Shown: positions 20,987 to 29,936 of the stretch, one piece after another
How positions within the stretch are numbered: the stretch's first letter is position 1
Layout: each line of letters opens with the position of its first letter
Assembly: GCA_001949185.1 (NCBI GenBank)
Contig: BDGG01000025.1
Location: 73,485-106,349, forward strand
From: Ramazzottius varieornatus
Taxonomy: Eukaryota; Tardigrada; Eutardigrada; Parachela; Ramazzottiidae
Length of the DNA stretch: 32,865 bases
Direction: 5' to 3'
The notes under the pieces: model-generated
The model's input: only the letters and a program-made list of their open reading frames with translations
Told to the model about the DNA's origin: nothing
The model's database searches: none
Made by a program: the position numbers and the translations under genes

Positions 20987-23466
20987 TCACCATTTCTTGC
21001 TCAAAAGGGAAGGTCGGAATAGAAATTTGCTACAGACCGAAGGGTCAAACAATGAACCAGAAGATGAAGCTTTGTCGGACAAAGAAATGGGTGATATGTT
21101 CATTTCCGTCAGCTGAGCATCCTGGATAGATTTTGCGATGCACCTAGAGCGTAAAATGTTTTGCCCGATCAGTTTTGGCAACTGCACTTTCTAAAATTTC
21201 ACAAATTGAATGATGGTCAACACATTACTCACCGGTGTAACGAGATACCAGGAGTAATGCCAACTACCGCGACCGCAATAAGCTCTGTTTCAGTGGCAGT
21301 AAGTCCCGTTCTCCGATAGATGGGTCGATTTCCGTCAAGACCACATCGAGGTTCGTTCTGTGGCGGACCTTGACCGCGCCACGAGAGGTTTCTTCTGTAC
21401 GGTAGCGATGTCGTTTGTGGTTTTCCATGGTACAATTCAACGTTCTGCGGAAAGAGACAAGTGGAACAAAGATTCTGAGAGACCCGGTCACGACAAACGT
21501 ACCTCGAAGGACTCGGAACTGCAGTTAAACGGTATCAGGAGGTATTGATAGTTCGGCAGTCTGATACCGTCTTGGTCGAAAACAATGTTTTCCAAAGATG
21601 CGTGATACGCACGGTTGGATAGCTCTCTTATGATGCTAGTTCCTCGCAGACCAGAGAAAGGCGCGACCGAGAGGTTCTTGCTCGCAAGGTCAAATGCCAC
21701 GTACGAAAACAATTTCTGGGCTACAGGAAACATAACGCAGACTGTCGACAAAATGCTGTGTACTTTTTCCATCAGTCCAACGGTCTCACATGCCAGCAGT
21801 GCCTCTCCCGGAACCTAAAGCTTAGTGTAGTGTGGTGGTCGGTAAACTTGCGAACGTGCATAAATCTGCACATGTCAATGACTTAGTGTTGAATGGTCCC
21901 CGCATGTCGGAAATGTTTTTAGCTTTAGGTTCCGGGGGAGTGCCCTGTTCACTGTGTCGGAAGGTAGGTTGTTCATCAGTAGCTGGGTATCCACGACGAT
22001 GAACAGCAAACTGCGAAGTGATTCTCGGGCTATCTATATGTAAAGAAGATTCACGGGAGGCATGGTCGAGACACAGTTCATATTAAGCGGGGCTTAGTAG
22101 CTAGTAATGAACTTTGCATAGGTAATGGGCTTTGATTGCGGCAAAATACAGCCTAGCTTTCCGCCGCCCCCGAGACTCGGCACACATAAATAGTCCCTCT
22201 CAGCCATTTTCCTCCTGTGGGCTTCGACCTGTGGAACACATTGTTGTAGTACAATATCACTAGAACTAATGCGCAGAGGTCGATTCTGTGATAATGCGAG
22301 TAGAGATTGCTCGACCTTACCATGATCCGGCGGGTGACCACATTATCCGCAAAAATGAAGACCACTGAAAAGAAACTGACTTGATCATTGGAAGATCTAA
22401 GTCATTCACATGCGACTGAAAGTTTGATCGATTGACCAACCCAGATACGACGCGACCTTCAAAGAACGGAAAACAAGTTGACAGTACCATAAACCAATGG
22501 CGACCGCGACCCTTATTTCTGGCGTGGGTTGCAATCAAATCGAAAATAGTTGATGAAAAGCTTTCCGGTGAAGCGCTGTCAAAGTTGACGTCGTTCACGC
22601 AGGAACGCCTGTCAGATTTACGGAAGAAACTTCTGACACCAGAGCAAATCACTCCATAAAACGGAGTAGCGTGGTCGTTGGTATTGCATAGTAGAAATAT
22701 GTTTGTCCACCGAAACTCCGCCATTAGTTTCTCGAGAAAGCTGTTGAGCACCCCATTATCCGTTACGCTTGTCGATATGACAGTGGGGTACCTTCTCTTT
22801 TCTCTTAGCTGGGGTGAGCTCCCGCTTCTGAAAAGAGTGAACTCATATCCAGCGGGAATATCGACGAAATTCTTCGTGTAATTCCTACAGTCTTACATCG
22901 TGACAAGCGGAACATTCCACTCTAAAAAACCAAAAAGTAAAGGTCGTCAGAGCATGACTGTGGCTACAACCACGATCAGTGATCCGTGGCGCCACCTCAA
23001 AAATCATAGCCACACAACCCAGAAAGGAAACACGGACAGACCTGAATATTGGAAATCGGCAAAAAATCTCGGGATAATCGAGTCAGCACGCACTGTGTCA
23101 GCTACTATTAAGCGCCCATAACGATTCAATACTGTATTGTATGCCAATGGAGGTAATTCGTACTGGGCGAAACAATAATCAGGGTTTTCCGAGGATGCAA
23201 AGACCAGTAGTAATACAAGCTAAGTTAGCAAGGTCCACGACGTTCCCCGTCAAAGTTACACACGACGTGATGTAGGGTCGCGTGACGCTCTCCAGCTCGA
23301 AGTGCAGAATATTGAAGTACTGGATATTTGCTTCTTCGACAGCCAGTTCGCAGAATTGAAGAAAGCACTGTTGTTGAAACGGGGCGAAGACTACAAGAAA
23401 AACCACGCCAGCAACCATTGGGGAAATTCCATTCCGCAGTGCCGTCAAGCTATTGTGGAAGTTCAT
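20987..23466 (-). CDS. natriuretic-receptor-type (ANF_receptor) ectodomain protein, no cyclase domain
   Basis: Coding blocks follow ANF_receptor order on the minus strand. 23466-23179 has a possible signal peptide (MVAGVVFLVVFAP) then FCELAVEEANIQYFNILHFE. WNVPLVT lies at 22921-22897. 22827-22511 has SGSSPQLREKRRYPTVI and FRWTNIFLLC. VVFIFADNVVTRRIM lies at 22364-22321. EAHRRKMAERDYL starts at 22228. FIVVDTQLLMNNLPSDTVNR lies near 22000. 21814-21503 has IRELSNRAYHASLENIVFDQ and DGIRLPNYQYLL. 21444-21233 has RNLSWRGQGPPQNEPRCGLD, the motif before the membrane in receptor guanylate cyclases. 21143-20987 adds a 51-residue tail ending in a stop. GT-AG junctions in phase were found from 22827 to 22321 and from 21814 to 20987. 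Exon limits elsewhere are unresolved. The opposing DIPK-like gene ends at 20729, so a cyclase domain cannot fit. A short-tailed clearance-type receptor or a truncated gene are both possible. Confidence 0.65.
21797..21946. repeat. 26-bp inverted repeat within the receptor gene
   Basis: AGTGCCTCTCCCGGAACCTA (extending to AAGCT) at 21797-21822 is nearly complementary to AGCTTTAGGTTCCGGGGGAG (extending to TGCC) at 21921-21946, with about 98 bp between. The left arm overlaps the splice acceptor and first codons of the exon 21814-21503. It may be a fold-back insertion that brought or duplicated an acceptor site. Confidence 0.65.
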
Positions 23467-23499
23467 TTTGCATGGATGGTTGTGGGACCGGGTTTAACT

Positions 23500-24161
23500 T
23501 ACGGATAAAGGAGACCTATATCGCCAGTAAAATGCGAATAACATCGGTCTCCGAAAGAAACCCGTCGGCGGAAATGAATTTTGCCGGTACGATAGCAGCG
23601 CGATGGTTCACGCGGTTAGTGGCGCGTTCGCTGTCAAGTAACACACCGTTTGACCTTCTGCCAGTATTCCATGATTTAGGTTAGTGAGTACATTGACACA
23701 CCCGTGTGAATGAAATCAATATCCTGATTATTCTTACGGAGAATATAGATATGACTATTCATTTTGTTAATAATACATGTGGTTTTGAGAGCGTGCTGAC
23801 TTTTCTACCCCGGCACATGCCTACGACCGCGCCACCAGCGGATGTTGCAAACGTCCTTCTGGAACACCTCATACCAGGAATAACGGATCAAAGGGCAAAC
23901 CTCACTTCCCAATTCTCCGAGGACAGCCAAGGTCAGCTGGACTCTGAATGGAAAATGCTCATGGATTTACAATCTTCATGGTATTTGAAGTTCCTCGTTT
24001 ACCAGGTAAAACCCTAAGTCTTTAGGAACTTGACGTCATTCGGCAATCGGCATGGAAGAAAGAATGTATTCTCAGTTTTCTCTCATTTTTGAAGCCCTGT
24101 TGTCGCTTGAGGCGAGGTTATGTTTCAGAAAGGGTTCGACAACCGCGAATTGAAAACCATC
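23500..24161 (+). other. possible unrecognised plus-strand coding blocks, truncated by the pogo element
   Basis: Several short plus-strand stretches look protein-like and end at plausible donors. They are NTPFDLLPVFHDL near 23670, PPADVANVLLEHLIPGITDQ within a block to about 24005 followed by GTAAAA, and MFQKGFDNRELKTIY (24120-24163), which runs straight into the left end of the transposon. The family is not recognised and no full exon chain was established. It may be a disrupted gene, or chance open frames near the receptor promoter. Confidence 0.22.
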
Positions 24162-24163
24162 TA

Positions 24164-26653
24164 CGAGGTAAAACCAGCGAACTTGTCCATGCAAAAAAAG
24201 CCAGTCGACAGAGGCGCGCATGTCGCGTTTTCTGGTCTATGAGGGTACGTCACTGGATCGTTAATGAGCTGCACACCACCATGTCTTCGCTGAAACCAGT
24301 TGGGTGACATATTTCCGTCGCGCTAACAATATGCGGTACGGTAATGCAACACTGCCAGTTTTCATAAAAGAAATTTGCAAGCTTCTCGAGCTTGCTACGT
24401 TTATTTTCGAAAGGGATTACCACAAAATGCCTCAGTCTAAGCTTTGCACAGCAGCAGAAGTTAGCAAACAGATCATGGATGCTGCCATCCAAGCGGTGAA
24501 AACGGAGGAAATGAGCCAGCGATTGCCAGCTAAGGCATATGGTGTGAGTCGCAGCACGCTGAGGAATCGCCTCCAGAATCGTCACACGGGACATCAGGGT
24601 GGACAAACGAAGTTTTCCCCGTGAATGGAAACGGAGTTAGTGGAGCTACTGAAAGCATGCTGTGATATGGGGATTCCTCTAAATCGATATCACTGCTACC
24701 AGCTCTTCTCGGAGGTAGCGGTTGAACTCGGTAAGATTGGCAACTACTGTTATCCCCTTTGACAGTTACTTGCCAGCTAAATATCCCTTTCTTTGATTAC
24801 AGGTCTGCCGAACATTGCCTGTAACGCTCAGTCGTTTCGAAGCTTTCTTGATCGTCACGACGAAATTTCTCTCCGCATTACGCATGCCTCGAACCGGAAA
24901 CAAGACCGAGAGTGGACAGCGGAAGTGTGCGAGGAGTACATCTCGAAGTTGCAGAAACTGTATGATGAAGGATTCCTTAATACACCGGAGCAAGTCTGGA
25001 ACTTGGACGAGACAACATTTGATACTACCAACTTGTTCGACAGGATGGTCGGGAGGAAAGGAATGAAGCAGATTCCGTCTCAGTACAACGGAACCGCAAA
25101 GGAGTGTGTCACGGTGCTACCATGTGGGAATGCTGCTGGACTCCAGCTCAAGCTTCTGGCCTTATACTCGGGCAAGTTGCACCTCAAGTCTCGTCTGGAA
25201 GACACTTTTAACATGTGTTACCATGCTGTAAATGAATCCGGATACATGGACCAGCTGATCTTCGCCAACTACATCAAGGAAGTCGTTTTTCACGAGGTAA
25301 CAGCGGTGCTGGTAAGTTTCGCTTATATTGTTGTGCGACGTCGGACCATTTCAGGTGCAATTGTGAAAATTGTTCTGAAAAATGAAGATGCTTGTGACGT
25401 CAGTCGTCATGCCCGTTATGATTAGGGATTCCCTTCTTGATTTGTTTATTTTCTAGAAGGTAGGACGGCCACTTCTCTCATGTGAACAACCTTCTACTTG
25501 TTCGATATTGCCGAGAGTTTTTCCGGAGACAGGCAGACGTGTGGAGATCTTCTGTTTTCCGTCTGGCCAAACTTCTCGCCTTCAACCTTTTAACGTGGCA
25601 GCATTCGGCGGAATTAAATACAGATGGAACAAGTACCTCCGTGATCGGCGCGTCAAAACAGGTGGACCGGTATGTCAGGGAATCAGTTTGTATGTTTTTT
25701 ACGAATTGAAAGTTTGAAATATTACACCTGATTGTCTTCTAGGTAACGAAGGATACCGTGCTTTCCCATCTGGTCATGTTGTGGTTTCGAACGGACGGGT
25801 TTCCGCCGGAGTTCGCTTTCAACGCCGGGACAAACCTGAAGTCGGGCTTTGCACAATGTGGCCTCTTCCCATTCAACCCCGACATGATCCGACAGTCAAG
25901 CCTTACACCGATCCGTCCATCCTTCAACGCGGAATCCGTCAGGTTCAGTCAGAGATAAACCACGACAAGCTGGTTGGAGTGCTGCGCGCAGAGTACGGTA
26001 TTACTGACGCCGATGGCTTACAAGAGGTAAAAACATGTGTCGAGAACGTTCTCAAGGGTCTCACCACCGGTATGGTACTTGCGGGTGCAATGGCAAAGAC
26101 ACTCATGGCTGAAGCGCCTAGGAAGAAACGTCTGGGAAAGAACACTATACTCAGACTGAAAGCTGGTGCTCTGATAACGTCGGACGAAATGGTGACAGAA
26201 ATCGAAGCGGAATCTGCCAGAAAGAAAGCCGTCCAAGCTGCTGCTAAAGCCGCCAAATCATCAAGAGCACCTAAGCGAAAGGCACCGGAACCTGAACCAG
26301 TGTTAGAGCCTCCCGGAAAGAAAGCCTCGAAAGCTACAACAAAGAAGCCACGCAGGAAGTGATATCCTTCTTGATTCACCGTGGCCTTCCAATGATGTTC
26401 ACCTTTTACCTCCCATGTTGAGAAAGACTAAAAGATGCTCGCGGAAGCATTTGTACTGTATAATGGCAGGATAAATTCTGCGGAAAAATAGTTAGGTCAC
26501 ACCGCACTTCGTAATAGTTACCGTACGTTTGGGGACAGATACCACGAAATAGTTGCGGTAAATGTGGCAATAGACGGTGCTTCCACCACGCGGCCTTAAA
26601 GTGGACAAGTTCGCCACGCGATTTTGCATGGACAAGTTCGCTGGTTTACCTCG
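24164..26653 (+). mobile_element. pogo/Tigger-like DNA transposon with TA target duplication
   Basis: Inverted ends of about 33 bp start CGAGGTAAAACCAGCGAAC on the left. On the right they end GTTCGCTGGTTTACCTCG, differing by one base in an A run. They are flanked on both sides by TA (24162-24163 and 26654-26655), the target of Tc1/mariner/pogo elements. The core GCGAACTTGTCCA recurs inverted inside the right end (about 26603-26615) as a likely second transposase binding site. The element is 2490 bp, about the size of full-length Tigger/pogo elements, and encodes a broken transposase in the same orientation. Confidence 0.85.
24427..26362 (+). pseudogene. pogo/Tigger-like DDE transposase, inactivated
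   Basis: MPQSKLCTAAEV leads into a pipsqueak-type helix-turn-helix (AAIQAVKTEEMSQRLPAKAY, GVSRSTLRNRL). An in-frame TGA at 24622 interrupts the second DNA-binding part, which resumes with METELVELLKACCDMGIPLN. After an intron ending near 24802 the catalytic domain begins. VWNLDET carries the first Asp. LDGHFSH carries the second after intron 25312-25463. The segment RLQPFNVAAFGG has Asn where the family usually has the third Asp. Frameshifts near 25530 and 25920 split the rest. CGLFPFNPD is conserved, followed by a Lys/Ala-rich basic tail to 26362. The stop, shifts and lost catalytic residue make it inactive. Confidence 0.85.
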
Positions 26654-26819
26654 TAGTGATATAGTTCAGATTGTCCTGTACATGTTCACCGGCAAAACTG
26701 GCTTGAAAACTTTCATAGTTTTGGATAGATAAAATTTTGAAGTTGGTCGGATACCCGGAAGCAACCTCTCTGTCATTTTTCGGACAGAGAGACTTGTCAG
26801 TCGGAGTTAGACCTGGCAA

Positions 26820-27366
26820 TGGTGTGGTTTTACCACACCACACCGAAAAAACCACACTTTTTGGTTTCGGTGTGCGCAGAACACCAAGTCGAAAAAAGTG
26901 GTGTCCGTTCCACACCGAGTTTTCGGTTTCGGTGTCCGAGAACACCACATTACACCAAACCGAAAAACTTCTGGTGCACCATTTTATAGGAAGGCATGCC
27001 TTGATCGTGAGCTAAAGCGGAGCATGACATGCTTTGAGTGGCCAAACATTCAGGGAAAACCGACAGGACCAGTAGAATTAAGCATACTGACGTCAGGTTT
27101 AGCTTCGGTGTATGCATTGTTGTCATTCGGTGTCTGTTCGTACATCTGTGTCATTCGGTTTCTGTTTGTACACCAAGGTTTGCTGCCTAGCGGTTATCAA
27201 GTAAAAAGTTTTGCTTTTTGGTTTGGTGTGGTGTGGTGCACCAAAATAGTGGTGTTCGATTCACACCACACGGAAAAAAGTGGTGTGACTTTCGCACCCA
27301 GTGGTTTCGGTGTGGAAGAACACCAAGCCAAAAAACACGACACCACACTTAATCACACTTAATCAC
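26820..27366. repeat. GGTGT/ACACC-rich repeat, probable composite MITE
   Basis: Two blocks (about 26820-26975 and 27210-27366) consist of GGTGTGG, ACACCACACCG, GGTTTCGGTGT and AAAAAAGTGGTGT motifs in both orientations. ACCACACCACACCGAAAA on the left pairs with TTTTGGTTTGGTGTGGTGTG on the right, while other parts repeat directly (AAAAAAGTGGTGT followed by GGTTTCGGTGT). About 235 bp of non-repetitive sequence separates them. This suggests two copies of one palindromic element in tandem or one large fold-back. Open frames through it are by-products. Confidence 0.6.
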
Positions 27367-27373
27367 ACTTTTG

Positions 27374-27802
27374 TATGGTGAGCCGGGCGATTCAAAAGTC
27401 CACAGTACTTTCACCGCGGGTGCAAGCGCCGAGAAACTCCATGCGCGAAGAAATACTTTTTCTGCGCATCCACCAGCGGACTATGACGACTATGACGTTT
27501 TTCCACGCATCCATGCGCGGTTTAACTGTTTCTCCGCGCATGGATGCGCGGAAAAACTCGACTTTATCCGCGGGTGTATACGCGGATAAAGTATTTCTCC
27601 GCGCATGGAGTTTCTCTGCGCATCCGCGCGCGGACAACGTCGAGTTTTTCCGCGCGTACACCCGCGAACAAAGGCATTTCACCGCGTGTGCATGCGCAGA
27701 TAAAGTCAGTTCATCCGCGCATCCGTGCGCGGAGAAACAGTTGAACCGCGCATGCACCCGCGGTGAAAGTACTGTGGAGTTTTGAATCGCGCGGCTCACC
27801 AT
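27374..27802. mobile_element. GC-rich fold-back element with 7-bp target duplication
   Basis: The ends TATGGTGAGCCGGGCGATTC and, inverted, ATGGTGAGCCGCGCGATTC continue as an inverted repeat of about 50 bp through CACAGTACTTTCACCGCGGG. The element is flanked by ACTTTTG on both sides (27367-27373 and 27803-27809). The interior is a patchwork of units such as CCGCGCATGGATGCGCGG joined by AAACTC or TAAAGT spacers. These are themselves palindromic, so nearly the whole element can fold. Each strand has a 136-codon frame starting MVSRAIQ and containing STVLSPRV, a consequence of symmetry. No transposase is present. It is a non-autonomous element inserted next to the GGTGT repeat. Confidence 0.8.
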
Positions 27803-28047
27803 ACTTTTGCCAGGTCTAGTCGGAGTCTCTGCTTCAGTGCTTCGTAAACCAGCCTAGCCTTCCGTTTCGCCATACCTTTACGGCCCTGTATGAACACTGA
27901 CGCCGCCTCGCCTACTGACATGAATTCATTCTGTCTTCCAGTGTTTTGGTTTGGTCAGAGTGATATCATTTCGGTTTGGTTAATTTGTATCTTTAATCCT
28001 TCCCCGCTCTCAAGACTTGTAGATTTTGAATTATCTCTCTCTCAACC

Positions 28048-29457
28048 ATGGCTGACACTCAGAACCCGATGGGACAGATTCCCGAGAAGCAGCAGAACAT
28101 CATCAACGATACCTGGTCACAGCTGCTTGGCGCTGAAGGAGGCGTCCAAAATCTGGCCATGAGTTTAGTCAAGAGGTTGGTTGCTTGATTAGTTGATTTA
28201 TTGCTTAGTTTCCGTGCCGTTTGTTATCCTGATAATCGTCGTGTTTCAGCTTTGCTGCGTCTCAGCTGGGAGGTCAAGGTGGTGCGGGAGGTGGAGGTGA
28301 CTCGATGAGCCAACTTGGAGGCATGTTTGGCGGTGGCGCTGGTGGACAAGATAGTGCAGCAGCAGGACAAGCTCCGGCTGAAAGCGATACTTCCACGACC
28401 AACACTGCTTCCGCTCCGGCTGACACTGAACAAGGCAGCGGGGATCAGCCGAACGATCAGTGGTACGAGTATGGAAAGATGGCTGGAGAGTGGGTGAGAA
28501 ATGCCATGGGAGGAGGCGCAGGTGGTGCAGCTGGAGCAGCGGGAGAAGTTCCGGCCGGAGCGGCTACCGCGTCTCCGCAGACGAGTCAAACAGGTGGTCA
28601 GGCTCCTGGAGGTAGTGGACTCTTGGATCAGCTTGGCGGACTAGGGGGTCTAGGGAACATTGCTGGACAGTTCCTGGGTGGTGGTGGAGGTCAGGCAGCC
28701 AGTGGTAGCGGCGGAGGCGGACTGGGAAACATTCTGACGTGAGTATCAGATGTTCACCTGAGACTATTGTTTTGACGTCATCTTCTTGAAATTTCGATAG
28801 TAAACAACCTACTTTAGATGTTCGCGTACAGTGTGACGTCATACGCAAGTGGAACAGGGAAACGGTTGAATGTTGTTTTACCGTGTGCTCTTGCAGGGCG
28901 GTTGGTGGGCTCGGTGGATTAGCTGCACTAGCTGGAAATCTGAAAGATCCAAGTAGGTTTTGTGCTAAAAGGAAGAATGCATTGTTAGAGAGTCATGCAC
29001 AGATCGATTTCTTTCTTTGTGTGGTAGACTCCTTGTTGAATTTCTTCATGAAGACTCCCGTGGCAAATGCCGCTTCCAACCCGGATAATTCCTCACGCGA
29101 TATTTATAAGGTATGCGTGCACATTATCTCGGTATAGTGTTGAAAGGGTTGTTTAACGATCAAAGAGCAAGGCTGAACCGAACAGGCAGTGACAAGAGGA
29201 ATTTTTATGATCGATAAATAGTGACACTGAAATATGGAGCAGAATTCTACGTGGAAAATTCCACTTAGTACGTCTTCCTGACGATGAATAAATTTATCAG
29301 CATTTTCCTTTCGCTGTAGATCATCAAGGGCACAATTTTTAACTTGCTGGGTTCCAAGCTGCCAGCTGAGAACTTCCAGCAGAATCCGGAAGCCCAGTCG
29401 GCTTGGAAGGGGTACTTGGGCGTCATTGCCAATGCCCTTCACAAAATGTCTACGTAG
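28048..29457 (+). CDS. globin-derived protein with glycine/alanine-rich centre
   Basis: Five exons join in phase: 28048-28175, 28250-28738, 28897-28952, 29028-29110 and 29320-29457, giving 297 residues. The start (QQNIINDTWSQLLGAEGG, VQNLAMSLVK) resembles globin helices A-B. The last exon (IIKGTIFNLLGSKL, AWKGYLGVIANALHKM) resembles helices G-H. The first intron is phase 2 near the end of the B-like helix and the last is phase 0 inside the G-like helix, matching the conserved globin introns B12.2 and G7.0. Between them residues about 45-220 are Gly/Ala/Ser-rich (GGAGGGGDSM, GGGGGQ). The stretch AVGGLGGLAALAGNLKDP could be the E-F remnant. No distal or proximal haem histidine is visible. The 75-bp intron 3 has no in-frame stop, so retention would still give an open frame. 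The assignment as globin-derived is inference. The gene itself is well supported. Confidence 0.7.
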
Positions 29458-29936
29458 CACTCGTCAAGTCCAGCGCTTTGCGAACGCCGGCCGTTTCTAT
29501 TTCCCTCTGTAAACACTAACCATCACCGAAATCCATTCCCTAAATTTTCCTGAAGAATGTAGCATGGTTGCAGTGTTGTAGCGTGTTTTACCCTGTCTCC
29601 TTTTGCACGTATGATCTGGCATTGGTTTTTAGTCTCAGGCATTTTTCTTTTGGTTTCTACTGGTTACTTTTTACTCTCGGCGTGTATTATGGAAAGCTAG
29701 AATCGGGTCACAGCATATTCAACATGAGCCAACAAAAACTTGGCAAAGTTCGGAATAAAGTTTCGCTTGACTGTTTAAGATTTGAGGCGACATACGGGAT
29801 AGTTATTTTTCTCCCGGTGAAATAGTTTCGTCTGCGGTGATTATGTTGAAAGACCAAGGGGGATTTTGAATCATCCGTAACCAAAAACCGGTCAACAAAA
29901 TGCATTTTGCGGTAATGCGAGTATGCGGCATCCGTT
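29458..29936. other. 3' UTR of the globin-like gene and tail-to-tail intergenic space
   Basis: No exon was seen. The globin-like gene (+) and the peroxidase gene (-) converge here, so the 480 bp should hold both 3' ends. AATAAA at 29754-29759 on the plus strand is the candidate signal for the former. Short open frames here are not supported. Confidence 0.5.
29754..29759 (+). other. polyadenylation signal AATAAA
   Basis: A canonical hexamer about 300 bp after the stop of the globin-derived gene on the same strand. It is the first AATAAA in that orientation after the stop. Confidence 0.5.

Noticed and set aside
22880..22897. Premature stop (TAA) in the receptor gene after WNVPLVT
   Set aside because: The TAA lies within a canonical GTAAGA donor. 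Splicing to the acceptor before 22827 restores the expected family sequence in phase, so it is not evidence of a pseudogene.
24250..24606. 118-codon minus-strand frame over the start of the pogo transposase
   Set aside because: It is the antisense shadow of the helix-turn-helix region on the plus strand.
26737..27362. Overlapping open frames in the GGTGT region
   Set aside because: They are translations of the repetitive GGTGT/ACACC sequence.
27375..27785. 136-codon plus-strand open frame, and its minus-strand twin at 27392-27802, as protein genes
   Set aside because: Both frames arise from the palindromic structure of the fold-back element. The residues only reflect the repeated CCGCGCAT-type units.
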